Source of the DNA: Candidatus Poribacteria bacterium
GTDB lineage: Bacteria; Poribacteria; WGA-4E; WGA-3G
Assembly (NCBI GenBank): GCA_022821065.1
Contig: JAJEEK010000012.1
Location: forward strand, 1 to 61,604
Direction of reading: 5' to 3'
Length of the DNA: 61,604 bases
Shown: one piece after another, positions 53,132 through 61,524 of the stretch
Layout of the letters: the number at the start of each line of letters is the position of its first letter
Position numbering within the stretch: the stretch's first letter is position 1
Position numbers and translations under genes: made by a program
The notes under the pieces: model-generated
The model's input: only the letters and a program-made list of their open reading frames with translations
Told to the model about the DNA's origin: nothing
Databases searched by the model: none

Positions 53132-53836
53132 GTGTTAATAGATGTAAAAGATTTAACAAAGGTCTATGAGATGGGTGATGTCCAAGTCCACGCACTTCGA
53201 GGCGTGTCCTTCTCTATAACAGAAGGCGAATTTCTCGCGATTATGGGACCGTCGGGTTCCGGTAAATCGACAATGATGGATATCCTCGGATGTCTGGCAA
53301 CACCAACATCGGGTGAATACTACCTTGAAGGTGAAGAGGTCGGCAAACTTTCCGACAATCGCCTCGCTGACATCCGCAACAAGAAGATCGGCTTCGTATT
53401 TCAATCGTTTAACCTGCTACCTCGCACCAGTGCGCTGAACAACGTTGAACTACCCCTTATTTACGCTGGTATGGGCAGAAAAGAACGTAAACGACGCGCA
53501 TTTGAAGCGTTGGAAGCCGTCGGCTTGGCAGACCGTGTAGATCACAAATCCACAGAGTTATCAGGTGGACAAATTCAGCGCGTCGCTATCGCGCGGGCTT
53601 TGGTCAATAACCCATCAATGATCTTTGCCGACGAACCGACAGGAAACTTAGACACTCGTTCCGGCGACGAAATTATGGCGATCTTTGACCGCCTGAACGA
53701 AGAAGGTAATACAATTATCATGGTGACACACGAACCTGAAGTCGCTGAACACGCAAAACGTGTCCTCCATATTCGAGACGGGCTCATCGAACGCGATATT
53801 AGACAAAATGGACATCAGGAAAATGGTGAGTCGTAA
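53132..53836 (+). CDS. MacB/LolD-type ABC exporter ATPase
   Basis: A 234-residue ATPase: Walker [10 protein letters not shown] (39-47), Q-loop [24 protein letters not shown], signature LSGGQIQR (143-150), Walker B MIFADEP (163-169), D-loop [12 protein letters not shown] and H-loop VTHEPE. This sequence style belongs to the MacB/LolCDE/FtsE group, whose permease is an FtsX-like protein. No such permease is in the window; the next gene is an S55-like protein. GTG start with AGGAGG upstream. Confidence 0.93.
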   Translation: MLIDVKDLTKVYEMGDVQVHALRGVSFSITEGEFLAIMGPSGSGKSTMMDILGCLATPTSGEYYLEGEEVGKLSDNRLADIRNKKIGFVFQSFNLLPRTSALNNVELPLIYAGMGRKERKRRAFEALEAVGLADRVDHKSTELSGGQIQRVAIARALVNNPSMIFADEPTGNLDTRSGDEIMAIFDRLNEEGNTIIMVTHEPEVAEHAKRVLHIRDGLIERDIRQNGHQENGES

Positions 53837-53837
53837 G

Positions 53838-55688
53838 ATGAGAAAAGCGCGCCTTTTTATTTTTCTCACTTTCTGTTTTACTGCTTGCTATGCACACGCA
53901 CAGATTAAGTGGGACGCAGCAAAATTCATGCCCCTCTCTGAAGTCAAACCGGGGATGAAAGGTAAAGGTTATACCGTATTCTCTGGAACAACCGTTGAGG
54001 CATTCGATTTTGAGGTTGTCAGCGTCTACTATGACCGTTTTCCCGGCTTACATATTGTGTGGGCAAAAGGGTTAAGCGACAATTTTAAGAAAACAGGTTC
54101 TGCCGGTGGAATGAGTGGAAGCCCGATGTATATTAACGGCAGACTCATGGGCGCGCTCTCGCGAAGCTATCGAAACCAGCGTGAACATGCAAACCTTTTC
54201 GGTATCACACCCATCGAGTTTATGGTGAAGGTTACCGAATTCGGCATGGAGCCGAATCTAAGTTATCAAGGGACGCAGCTGTTTAATTTCACCTCAGCAA
54301 CTGTAGCAGAGGGCGTTAGTCCGACTGTTTCCCTCTTTCCAAGGCACAATTCCACATACACACGACAATCTCTTGATGATTTTCAGATAGATGGCCTATC
54401 AGAACAGTTACCCCTACCAATTGCGATGTCCGGTGTTAATTCTGATGTCATGCGGTTCTATAAACCGCTTTTCGACAGATTCAATCTGATGCCTCTTGAG
54501 GCACCAAGTGGTGGAAGCCCCGTTAAAAAATCGCCTATTGAGCAGGGACAGATAATTGGTGTTCCTTATGCCCGGGGCGATTATACCGCTTTTCGTTCCG
54601 GAACCATCACCTATATTGAAGGAAATCAACTCCTCGCTTACGGGCACTCAAGAGATGGCGAAGGAAACGTCAACCTCCCGATCTCTGGTGGGTATGCTCA
54701 CTTTATTATACCGAGCATTTCAAGATCATTGAGGGTATCTTCTGCAACACAACTCATTGGGACCTTGGTGCAAGATCGGCAAGCAGCGATCGCTGGTATC
54801 ATCGGTAAGCATCCATCTTACATCCCCGTGACACTTAATATGCAAACCGTTGATGGAAAACTGCATCACAAGTCTTACGAAGTCACTCGGCATCGCAGTT
54901 TTTCACCCGTCCATATTGAGAATGGGGCAGAGTCACTCATTCAGGCGTTAGCGTTTTCTTCAGCCGACCACACGTTGACGATTGATGCAAGAATCACCTT
55001 AAAAGCACAACCAGAACTTGTATCGCGAGAACTCGTCTATAAAAGTGTCTATACTTCAGGCGGATCGACCGGAGGCGGTATTGCAAGAGTACTTCGGGAT
55101 CCACTTTTACAGTTAAGCAATAATCCTTATACACACGTCGAGTTTGAGAAGGTAGCACTTAACCTGAAATTAGAAGATAAACGGAGAAGTGCATGGATTG
55201 AAAGGCTTCAGGTTGATAAACTACGCTATCGCCCAGGCGAAACAGTTGAGATAACGATTACATTGAGACCCTACCTCGAACATCTAACAACCCAAAATAT
55301 CACCATTACAATTCCAGACGACGCACCTGATGGGCTTATCACTTTAACCGCAATGAGTGCGACAACAGACGCACAACGGCAGCGTTCACGTGCCCCGCTT
55401 AACTTTCGCCCCCGAAACATCAATCAACTCGTTAATCTTTTACAGCAGCATGAGACCAATACAGATATTATCTTAGAACTCTTTCTCACACAACCTGGAT
55501 TGACGATCCAAGGCGAGGAATTCTCTGGTTTGCCAACTTCTGTAATGTCTGTAATGAATTCCGCAAAACAGGTCGGCGAGAGTGGATACACACTTGGAAC
55601 TGCCTTGCATCGCGACACGCATGCAACAAATTATGTTATCTACGGTATCTGCTCACTTGAACTTGTTGTAGACAGAAATGCCCAATAA
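53838..55688 (+). CDS. Secreted SpoIVB-type (S55) serine-protease-like protein, paralogue 2
   Basis: ATG 53838 lies 1 bp after the ATPase stop, implying translational coupling; the open frame upstream overlaps the ATPase. The 616-residue product has a signal peptide (KARLFIFLTFCF...AHAQ) and then IKWDAAKFMPLSEVKPGMKG, nearly the same as paralogue 1. The serine motif GGMSGSPMY is at 90-98 and the histidine is in LLAYGHSR (H270). The C-terminal LQVDKLRYRPGETVEITITLRPYLE also matches. The main differences lie in the segment 155-210. Coupling to an export ATPase suggests a role in processing or controlling the exported substrate, but this is inference. Confidence 0.82.
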   Translation: MRKARLFIFLTFCFTACYAHAQIKWDAAKFMPLSEVKPGMKGKGYTVFSGTTVEAFDFEVVSVYYDRFPGLHIVWAKGLSDNFKKTGSAGGMSGSPMYINGRLMGALSRSYRNQREHANLFGITPIEFMVKVTEFGMEPNLSYQGTQLFNFTSATVAEGVSPTVSLFPRHNSTYTRQSLDDFQIDGLSEQLPLPIAMSGVNSDVMRFYKPLFDRFNLMPLEAPSGGSPVKKSPIEQGQIIGVPYARGDYTAFRSGTITYIEGNQLLAYGHSRDGEGNVNLPISGGYAHFIIPSISRSLRVSSATQLIGTLVQDRQAAIAGIIGKHPSYIPVTLNMQTVDGKLHHKSYEVTRHRSFSPVHIENGAESLIQALAFSSADHTLTIDARITLKAQPELVSRELVYKSVYTSGGSTGGGIARVLRDPLLQLSNNPYTHVEFEKVALNLKLEDKRRSAWIERLQVDKLRYRPGETVEITITLRPYLEHLTTQNITITIPDDAPDGLITLTAMSATTDAQRQRSRAPLNFRPRNINQLVNLLQQHETNTDIILELFLTQPGLTIQGEEFSGLPTSVMSVMNSAKQVGESGYTLGTALHRDTHATNYVIYGICSLELVVDRNAQ

Positions 55689-55730
55689 GTCTCCTTTTCA
55701 GGCTTTTTCCACACTTAATCATAGACAACT

Positions 55731-56699
55731 ATGCACCACGTCAAAATTAAAACACCGTCCCGGTTACACTTTTCTTTACTTGATCTAAACGGTGCATTAG
55801 GGCGGATTGATGGCGGATTTGGTCTTACAATCGCTGATCCCAATTTTCAAATCATCGCTGAAAGATCAACAGACATTGAGGTCTCGACTTCTGTCTACCG
55901 TGAACGAGCTATCACAATCCTCCAACGGTTCCAACAGACCTACCGGTTTCCCGGCATCAAATTAACATTTGAATCTGAAATCCCAACGCATAGCGGATTC
56001 GGGTCTGGAACACAGCTCGCGCTCGGTATCGCGCAGGCTATCAATCTGTTATACGAATTCGGGTTAAATGTTCAACAACTCGCGCAGGCTGTCGGGCGCG
56101 GCGGCACCTCAGGTATTGGCGTTGCAGCGTTTGATACGGGTGGGTTTATCGTCGATGGTGGACACCGATTCCCAGAAGAGAAAGCGTCATTCCTACCCTC
56201 TTCTGCTGTCGGCGATATTTTGCCACCTCCGATTTTATTCCGCCATCCGTTTCCTGAATTACCGCTGCTCATCGTCATGCCGAATTGTTCGAGAATATAC
56301 GGTGATAAGGAGATAGAACTCTTCCGCACATTATGTCCACAACCAGAATGGGTCGCACAGAAACTTTCACATATCTTGCTGCTACAGGTACTTCCCGCCT
56401 TAGTCGAAGGTGATATGCACAATTTTGGCAAAGCATTGAACAACATTCAGGCGTTCGGATGGAAGCGAGTAGAAATTGACGCACAAGGCTCGGAACTTCA
56501 ATCAACCCTTGATTTTCTGCAAGACAGTCGGGCATTCGGGGCAGGTGTTAGTAGTTGGGGCCCCGCAATCTGCGTAATAACTGAAGATGTTGATAGGCTT
56601 AAACAGGAGACAGATACATTCCTAAAAACGCTTCCAAACGGAGGCACCAGCTTCATTACGCATGCGAACAACTTTGGCGCAAGTATCCTGTCGAGTTAA
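55731..56699 (+). CDS. GHMP-kinase-fold protein, beta-ribofuranosylaminobenzene 5'-phosphate synthase-like
   Basis: A 322-residue protein starting MHHVKIKTPSRLHFSLLDLNG, then GRIDGGFGLTI, which are hallmarks of the beta-RFAP synthase (TIGR00144) group. The GHMP phosphate loop follows as PTHSGFGSGTQLALG (about 84-98), then GRGGTSGIGVAAFDTGGFIVDGGH. In methanogens and methylotrophs this enzyme joins p-hydroxybenzoate or p-aminobenzoate to PRPP at the start of methanopterin synthesis. No other pterin-C1 genes are visible here, so a related sugar-phosphate reaction is possible. It lies 42 bp after the S55-like gene; a strong terminator follows. Confidence 0.78.
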   Translation: MHHVKIKTPSRLHFSLLDLNGALGRIDGGFGLTIADPNFQIIAERSTDIEVSTSVYRERAITILQRFQQTYRFPGIKLTFESEIPTHSGFGSGTQLALGIAQAINLLYEFGLNVQQLAQAVGRGGTSGIGVAAFDTGGFIVDGGHRFPEEKASFLPSSAVGDILPPPILFRHPFPELPLLIVMPNCSRIYGDKEIELFRTLCPQPEWVAQKLSHILLLQVLPALVEGDMHNFGKALNNIQAFGWKRVEIDAQGSELQSTLDFLQDSRAFGAGVSSWGPAICVITEDVDRLKQETDTFLKTLPNGGTSFITHANNFGASILSS

Positions 56700-56705
56700 A
56701 AAAAA

Positions 56706-56736
56706 ACGGGCGGGTGATGACACCCGCCCGTTTTTC
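56706..56736. terminator. Strong bidirectional rho-independent terminator
   Basis: acgggcgggtg (56706-56716), loop atga, cacccgcccgt (56721-56731) is a perfect 11-bp G/C-rich stem. A-tract precedes and T-tract follows, so it serves both the GHMP-kinase gene (plus) and nfuA (minus). Confidence 0.95.
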
Positions 56737-56746
56737 TGTAGCATTG

Positions 56747-57361
56747 CTATCCTTTGCTTGGCGCATAATACGGGTTCGTTCCTGAAGCGTGATCGGTCGT
56801 ATCAATCACATGCTTGATTTCAGGAAAAACCTCTTGAATCATCGCTTCGATACCGTGTTTGAGAGTGACATTCGCCATGCCACACCCTTGGCATCCACCA
56901 CCCATGTGAATGTAGATAGAATCGTCATCAACGTTCAACAGTTCTATCTGTCCACCGTGTGCAGCGACTGCTGGGTTAATCCGTTCATCAATAAGTTCCT
57001 GAATCTTCTGCGCCTTCGGGTCATCCCATGCCGGTGTATTCGGGTTCTCAATATTAAAACCACTCGCATTCAGGTCATCGACATAATCAATAACTGCGCC
57101 TTTGAGATCCGGGGCACTTTCGGCATCAACAAGTACATTAAATTTCCCACATTCAACAACAATGTCATCCGCTTGCGCTTCGGTCGCTAAACCGAGACTG
57201 TATTGGAACGCAGTAGCCGTCTTGCCTTGGATACTAATTCGTAGTCCTTCGACTTCAACCTCTTCGGCTTCAATCACTGCGTGAATTTTCTTTTCTGCAG
57301 CTTCTGTAACTGTCAGCAAAGGATCTTCGCTGCCTGTGAACTTCTTCAAGAAATTCTTCAT
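56747..57361 (-). CDS. nfuA: NfuA-type iron-sulfur carrier protein
   Basis: A 204-residue protein. Residues 12-107 form an A-type (HesB/IscA-like) domain that has lost the three cluster cysteines (one cysteine, C71, remains), as in E. coli NfuA. The C-terminal NifU domain (about 116-190) has the cluster-binding C157-x-x-C160 in GGGCQGCGMAN. It carries and delivers [4Fe-4S] clusters to client enzymes. A short C-terminal tail (ASGTNPYYAPSKG) is extra. GGAAGG precedes the ATG. The gene lies directly downstream of the sigma-factor gene and could share its transcript. Confidence 0.9.
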   Translation of the reverse strand: MKNFLKKFTGSEDPLLTVTEAAEKKIHAVIEAEEVEVEGLRISIQGKTATAFQYSLGLATEAQADDIVVECGKFNVLVDAESAPDLKGAVIDYVDDLNASGFNIENPNTPAWDDPKAQKIQELIDERINPAVAAHGGQIELLNVDDDSIYIHMGGGCQGCGMANVTLKHGIEAMIQEVFPEIKHVIDTTDHASGTNPYYAPSKG

Positions 57362-57382
57362 AGTTGCCTTCCGTGAATGCGT

Positions 57383-58369
57383 TTATGCAGCAGTTTTACC
57401 TGCCCAAGACTGATCTGACTGAAATTCTCCCATTTCGTCGTACAACACGCGGAGCCGCTTGATTGCCTCTATCTCAAGCTGTCGAACCCGTTCGCGGGTG
57501 ACTTCCAGGGCAACACCAATTTCGCGGAGCGTCTTGCGTTCACCGTCTTCGAGACCGAAGCGCATCTTCAGCACCTTCTGTTCCCGTTCCGGTAACCTTT
57601 TAAGAAATTGGGCGATCAAGTCTTCGTTAATCATTTCTGCGATAGGACTTTGTTCACCGTTTGTCGCAGGGTCCTCAATTAAATCACCTAACGTCGCGGC
57701 GGAGCGTTCATCGCTGAGTTGTAAATCCATAGAAATAGCATCAGCGTTGAACGTCAAAATTTCTTCAACCTGCGTTACGGATAGATCTAAAGCCTCAGCT
57801 ATCTCTTCACGCCGAGGTTCACGCTGCAGCTCCTGACATAATGCCGCGTACACAGCATCAAACTTGTTCATCTTCGCAACTACGTAAGAAGGGAGTCGAA
57901 TTGAGCGGGAGAAATTGTCAAGCGTACGCATAATCGCCTGTTTAATCCACCAAATCGCATAAGTACTGAATTTAAAGCCCTTCGTATAATCAAATTTACT
58001 CGCTGCTTTAATGAGTCCGATATTTCCTTCTTGAATCAGATCTTCGAGTGGGACATTGTGTCCTTGATACCTCACAGCAATTGAAATAACAAGTCGTAAA
58101 TTCGCTTGCACAAGTTGATCTCTTGCCAATTCTGCATCCGCTGTATAACCATCTTTCGTCTTACCAGCTTCAATTCGTTTCGCTAACTCAACTTCTTCCT
58201 CACGGGTTAACAGGCGATGACCTGCCACACTCCGGAGCCAACTTGTTAAGGCACTCTGATCACTCCCGCTGTAACTCTCTGGCGGTTCTGTTTCTTCTGG
58301 ATATGCTGCATCCATATAAGAATCAACACTATCAATATTTGTCGTTTCACCGAGAAATTCGGCTTCCAT
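57383..58369 (-). CDS. Sigma-70-family RNA polymerase sigma factor (RpoD/SigA or RpoS type)
   Basis: A 328-residue group 1/2 sigma factor lacking region 1.1. Region 1.2 is near 40-65 (SWLRSVAGHRLLTREEEVELAKRI). Region 2 (about 85-165) has LVQANLRLVISIAVRY, LEDLIQEGNIGLIKA and FKFSTYAIWWIKQAI. Region 3 follows, and region 4 (about 258-306) has LPEREQKVLKMRFG and TLREIGVALEVTRERVRQLE. These are intact -10 and -35 recognition helices, matching the TTGACA/TATAAT promoters seen in this window. At 328 residues it is shorter than typical RpoD and close to RpoS/SigB-type group 2 factors. GGAGAGGAG precedes the ATG. Confidence 0.9.
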   Translation of the reverse strand: MEAEFLGETTNIDSVDSYMDAAYPEETEPPESYSGSDQSALTSWLRSVAGHRLLTREEEVELAKRIEAGKTKDGYTADAELARDQLVQANLRLVISIAVRYQGHNVPLEDLIQEGNIGLIKAASKFDYTKGFKFSTYAIWWIKQAIMRTLDNFSRSIRLPSYVVAKMNKFDAVYAALCQELQREPRREEIAEALDLSVTQVEEILTFNADAISMDLQLSDERSAATLGDLIEDPATNGEQSPIAEMINEDLIAQFLKRLPEREQKVLKMRFGLEDGERKTLREIGVALEVTRERVRQLEIEAIKRLRVLYDEMGEFQSDQSWAGKTAA

Positions 58370-58418
58370 CGTTCTCCTCTCCTTTTACGGAATTTAATAA
58401 AAAATCATACAAATCTTA

Positions 58419-58448
58419 ATGATACACCATGTTAAAACGATTTGTCAA
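58419..58448 (-). promoter_or_regulatory. Promoter of the sigma-factor gene
   Basis: On the minus strand TTGACA (58448-58443), 18 bp, TATCAT (58424-58419), 50 bp before the ATG. The rest of the gap 58370-58733 is A/T-rich and ends in dispersed element copy 6. Confidence 0.7.
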
Positions 58449-58550
58449 GTAAAATGTTTAAAAAAAAGCGAAAAATCGTAGAATAATCCACATAATAAAG
58501 CATTTTAACACAATTATTCAAACAATAGCAAGAAAATAAAGATTTTCAAT

Positions 58551-58722
58551 AGGACTTACGCATGCTGCTCTTTTGTACCACAAACTTCCAGTTTTGCGGC
58601 GTACTTGAAGAAACGCCCCAGCAAAAACCCCAGATGCGACGGGCATCGTGCTATCAGAACGCTGTGTTTACAGAAAAATTTCATCTAACAAAACTGACTA
58701 CAGTCAATATTGCGTAAGTCCT
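58551..58722. repeat. Dispersed palindromic element, copy 6, interrupted by another repeat
   Basis: Perfect ends aggacttacgca (58551-58562) and tgcgtaagtcct (58711-58722) enclose 172 bp instead of about 120. The extra roughly 50 bp replaces the right arm of the internal hairpin. It contains 58607-58630, an inverted near-copy of 28409-28432. The element ends 11 bp from the stop codon of the next gene. Confidence 0.88.
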
Positions 58723-58733
58723 GTTCAACTAAA

Positions 58734-59228
58734 CTACGTGGCATGTCCAACCAATAAAACCGCTGCTGGCAACGAAGTTTCCTCCGTCTTTTCAAACGCT
58801 GCACCGATACATCGGATGTCGTTATCTGTTTCTAACATCTCATAAGGTAAATTCCACGCTTCGAGCGTCGGCTCCAGAAAACTCGCGACTGAATCTATCC
58901 ATTGTCCGTCTGGGTCTCGATTGCGGTAGCCGCGATACCCGATGAATACCACCACTGGTACCCGCATGTTGACAACCGTACCTCGAAACGCATCGCCAGA
59001 TTCCAGAAAGCCTGTGTTTTGAATGATGATTACAGGCTTTTTGCCACCGACATACAAACCAGAGGCAACAGCGAACGCCTCGCCTTCACGGGTTACTGTA
59101 ATAACCTCAATTCCTGGTTCCGCCCGTAAAAGTTCATAAATCCGCGCACTACCGTTATCTGGAACCCCTATAGCGTGCGTGATCTGATGCCTTTTTAATT
59201 CATTTACAATCTTCTCTGCTGACGCCAA
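58734..59228 (-). CDS. Single-domain TPP-binding protein, sulfopyruvate/phosphonopyruvate decarboxylase alpha-like
   Basis: A 164-residue protein equal to the N-terminal pyrimidine domain of TPP enzymes. It has GVPDNGSARIYELL (20-33), the activating glutamate in TREGEAFAVASGLYVGG, and QNTGFLESGDAFRG. This matches the alpha subunit (ComD-type) of sulfopyruvate decarboxylase or the N-terminal half of phosphonopyruvate decarboxylase. Those need a separate diphosphate-binding partner, which is not adjacent. The start is TTG at 59228 with TAGGAG upstream; no ATG lies close enough. The substrate is undefined. Confidence 0.8.
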   Translation of the reverse strand: MASAEKIVNELKRHQITHAIGVPDNGSARIYELLRAEPGIEVITVTREGEAFAVASGLYVGGKKPVIIIQNTGFLESGDAFRGTVVNMRVPVVVFIGYRGYRNRDPDGQWIDSVASFLEPTLEAWNLPYEMLETDNDIRCIGAAFEKTEETSLPAAVLLVGHAT

Positions 59229-59253
59229 TGTATACTCCTACTTCTTCTGTAGT

Positions 59254-59337
59254 TATCAGTTTACAGTTGCCAGTAAAAGAGATCTCTTCACTGGTTACTG
59301 GCAACTGGTAACTTCTTCACTGATAAATGACAACTAT
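59254..59337. repeat. Inverted repeat between acs and the TPP-domain gene
   Basis: gttgccagtaa (59266-59276) and ttactggcaac (59295-59305) are perfect 11-bp inverted arms. The loop contains the palindrome aagagatctctt (59277-59288). Flanks contain gttatcagtttacag and actgataaatgacaac units like those of the second repeat family. It could act as a terminator for acs without a T-tract. Confidence 0.6.
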
Positions 59338-61281
59338 TTATTGTCGTCCCTCAACCAATGCGTCGACAACCGTCGGGTCCGCAAGTGTTGACGTATCACC
59401 CAGGTCGGAGATGTCCCCCTCCGCGATTTTGCGAAGGATACGCCGCATGATCTTACCCGACCTCGTCTTTGGCAACGCCGGTGTAAACTGAACCTTGTCA
59501 GGTGTAGCAATCGGTCCAATGTGTTGCCGAACCGCCTGCTTGATACCCGTTTCTACTTCATCAGACGCGGATTCACCGGTCATAAGGGTAACATACGCAT
59601 AAATACCTTGTCCCTTAATATCGTGCGGGTAACCGACAACAGCTGCCTCCGCTACCGCCTCATGCTGCCCGATCGCACCTTCTACCTCTGCTGTGCCTAA
59701 TCGGTGTCCTGAAACATTCAGCACATCGTCCACGCGCCCTGTAATCCAATAGTAACCGTCCTCATCGCGCAGAACACCGTCGCCAGTCATATAATAGCCG
59801 GGAAACCGACGAAAATAGGTGTCTAAAAAACGTTCATGATCCCCATAAACCGTTCGCATGACGCCAGGCCATGCCGTTTTGATACACAGATAACCCGTTG
59901 CTGGATTCCCTTCGACCTCGTTCCCTGCTTCATCAAGTATCACCGGTTCAATCGCAAAAAATGGGAACGTCGCCGACCCCGGTTTCAATGTCGTCGCCGC
60001 AGGCAGCGGTGTCATCAGAATACCACCCGTCTCGGTCTGCCACCACGTATCCACAATTGGACACCGTTTCTCACCAACGATGTCATAATACCACATCCAT
60101 TCCGGTTCCTTAATCGGTTCACCGACTGTACCGAGCAACCTGAGTGTCGATCTGTCATACTTCTCGACCCATGTATTGCCTTCCTTCATCAAAGCACGCA
60201 GCGCTGTCGGGGCAGTGTAAAAAATGTTAATACCGTGTTTCTCGACGACTTGCCAAAAACGTCCAAAGTCCGGGTAGTTCGGTACACCTTCAAACATAAC
60301 GCTAATAGAACGATTCGCGAGCGGGCCGTAAATGATATAAGAGTGTCCGGTAATCCATCCGATGTCGGCGGTGCACCAGTAGACATCACCTTCGTGGTAA
60401 TCAAAGACTTGTTGATGTGTATAGGAGGTATAGACGAGATAACCACCTGTGGTATGTAAAACCCCCTTCGGTTTTCCTGTTGAGCCGGAGGTATAGAGAA
60501 TAAAAAGTGGGTCCTCGGCATCCATAAGCTCTGGTTCACACGCCACGTCAGCATCTGCCATCGCTTCGTGCCACCAGATATCACGCGAAGCATCGAAATC
60601 CACACTGTCCCCTGTGCGTTTCACAACGACTACTTTTTCAATAGACGGGCATTCTGCAACAGCAGCATCCGCATTCGCCTTCATCGGTATATCGCTACGA
60701 GCACCGCGAAGTGCAGTATCTTGCGTTATGAGCATCTTACACGCCGAGTCATTAATTCTGTCTCGAAGAGATTCCGCTGAAAATGCACCGAAGACGATAG
60801 AGTGGATCGCACCAATCCTCGCACACGCCAACATCGCAATCGCCAATTCTGGCACCATCTGTAGATAGATACAGACGCGATCGCCTTTTTCAATACCTTG
60901 CGATTTCAGGACATTGGCAAACTTTTTAACTTCAGCGAGGAGTTCACTGTAACTGAAGGTCTTATCTTCGGACGGATCGTTTCCTTCCCAAATAACAGCA
61001 GTCGCATCACCGTGTCCAGCCTCTACGTGCCGATCGAGACAGTTATAGCAAGCATTGAGGGTGCCGCCTTCAAACCATTTAATATCACCGTTAACAAAGT
61101 CATAGTTGGAAACTGTATCCCATTTTTGATACCACGTCAACCGTTCTGCGATTTGTGCCCAAAACGCTTCAGGGTCTTGAACCGATTCGGCGTATTGCGT
61201 CTGATACGCTTCAAAACTATTGACGTGTGCGTTATCAATCGGATAAGCAGTTTCCACCGGTGGAAATACATTATTAGCCAT
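59338..61281 (-). CDS. acs: Acetyl-CoA synthetase
   Basis: A 647-residue AMP-forming ligase of normal family length. It has the N-terminal ACS segment ([15 protein letters not shown]), the A3 P-loop [35 protein letters not shown] and [18 protein letters not shown] with [19 protein letters not shown] follows, and the C-terminal acetylation-site lysine K610 is in [11 protein letters not shown]. It makes acetyl-CoA from acetate, ATP and CoA in the cytoplasm, and would work with the acetate-type symporter at 9045-11020. AGGAG lies upstream of the ATG. The gene is monocistronic by spacing. Confidence 0.97.
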   Translation of the reverse strand: MANNVFPPVETAYPIDNAHVNSFEAYQTQYAESVQDPEAFWAQIAERLTWYQKWDTVSNYDFVNGDIKWFEGGTLNACYNCLDRHVEAGHGDATAVIWEGNDPSEDKTFSYSELLAEVKKFANVLKSQGIEKGDRVCIYLQMVPELAIAMLACARIGAIHSIVFGAFSAESLRDRINDSACKMLITQDTALRGARSDIPMKANADAAVAECPSIEKVVVVKRTGDSVDFDASRDIWWHEAMADADVACEPELMDAEDPLFILYTSGSTGKPKGVLHTTGGYLVYTSYTHQQVFDYHEGDVYWCTADIGWITGHSYIIYGPLANRSISVMFEGVPNYPDFGRFWQVVEKHGINIFYTAPTALRALMKEGNTWVEKYDRSTLRLLGTVGEPIKEPEWMWYYDIVGEKRCPIVDTWWQTETGGILMTPLPAATTLKPGSATFPFFAIEPVILDEAGNEVEGNPATGYLCIKTAWPGVMRTVYGDHERFLDTYFRRFPGYYMTGDGVLRDEDGYYWITGRVDDVLNVSGHRLGTAEVEGAIGQHEAVAEAAVVGYPHDIKGQGIYAYVTLMTGESASDEVETGIKQAVRQHIGPIATPDKVQFTPALPKTRSGKIMRRILRKIAEGDISDLGDTSTLADPTVVDALVEGRQ

Positions 61282-61524
61282 AGATTTCTCCTATACAAAT
61301 GATGTCTCGATGCCAGTTAAATTGTCTTGAATGCAAGCGGAATAACTTACCGAAAGTATTCCCACCTTACAGCAGCTGAGACATGGTATTCTTCTTACAG
61401 AGGCGGGGCAACAGCACCGCCGAGTTTTGTTTATAACCTTCTATAATTTGCAGATATATTAATCTGGTATTTCTCAAAAGTTATCCTAAAGCAATAATTA
61501 TCAGGGTTCTTTAGGGGTTAGTTC
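61282..61524. other. Intergenic region upstream of acs and of the edge ORF
   Basis: It contains a weak G/C hairpin (ggcgg near 61395 and ccgcc near 61410) followed by gagttttgttt. This resembles the aggcggggttacaa-type repeats at 43618 and 28440. No convincing promoter or ORF is visible. Confidence 0.4.
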
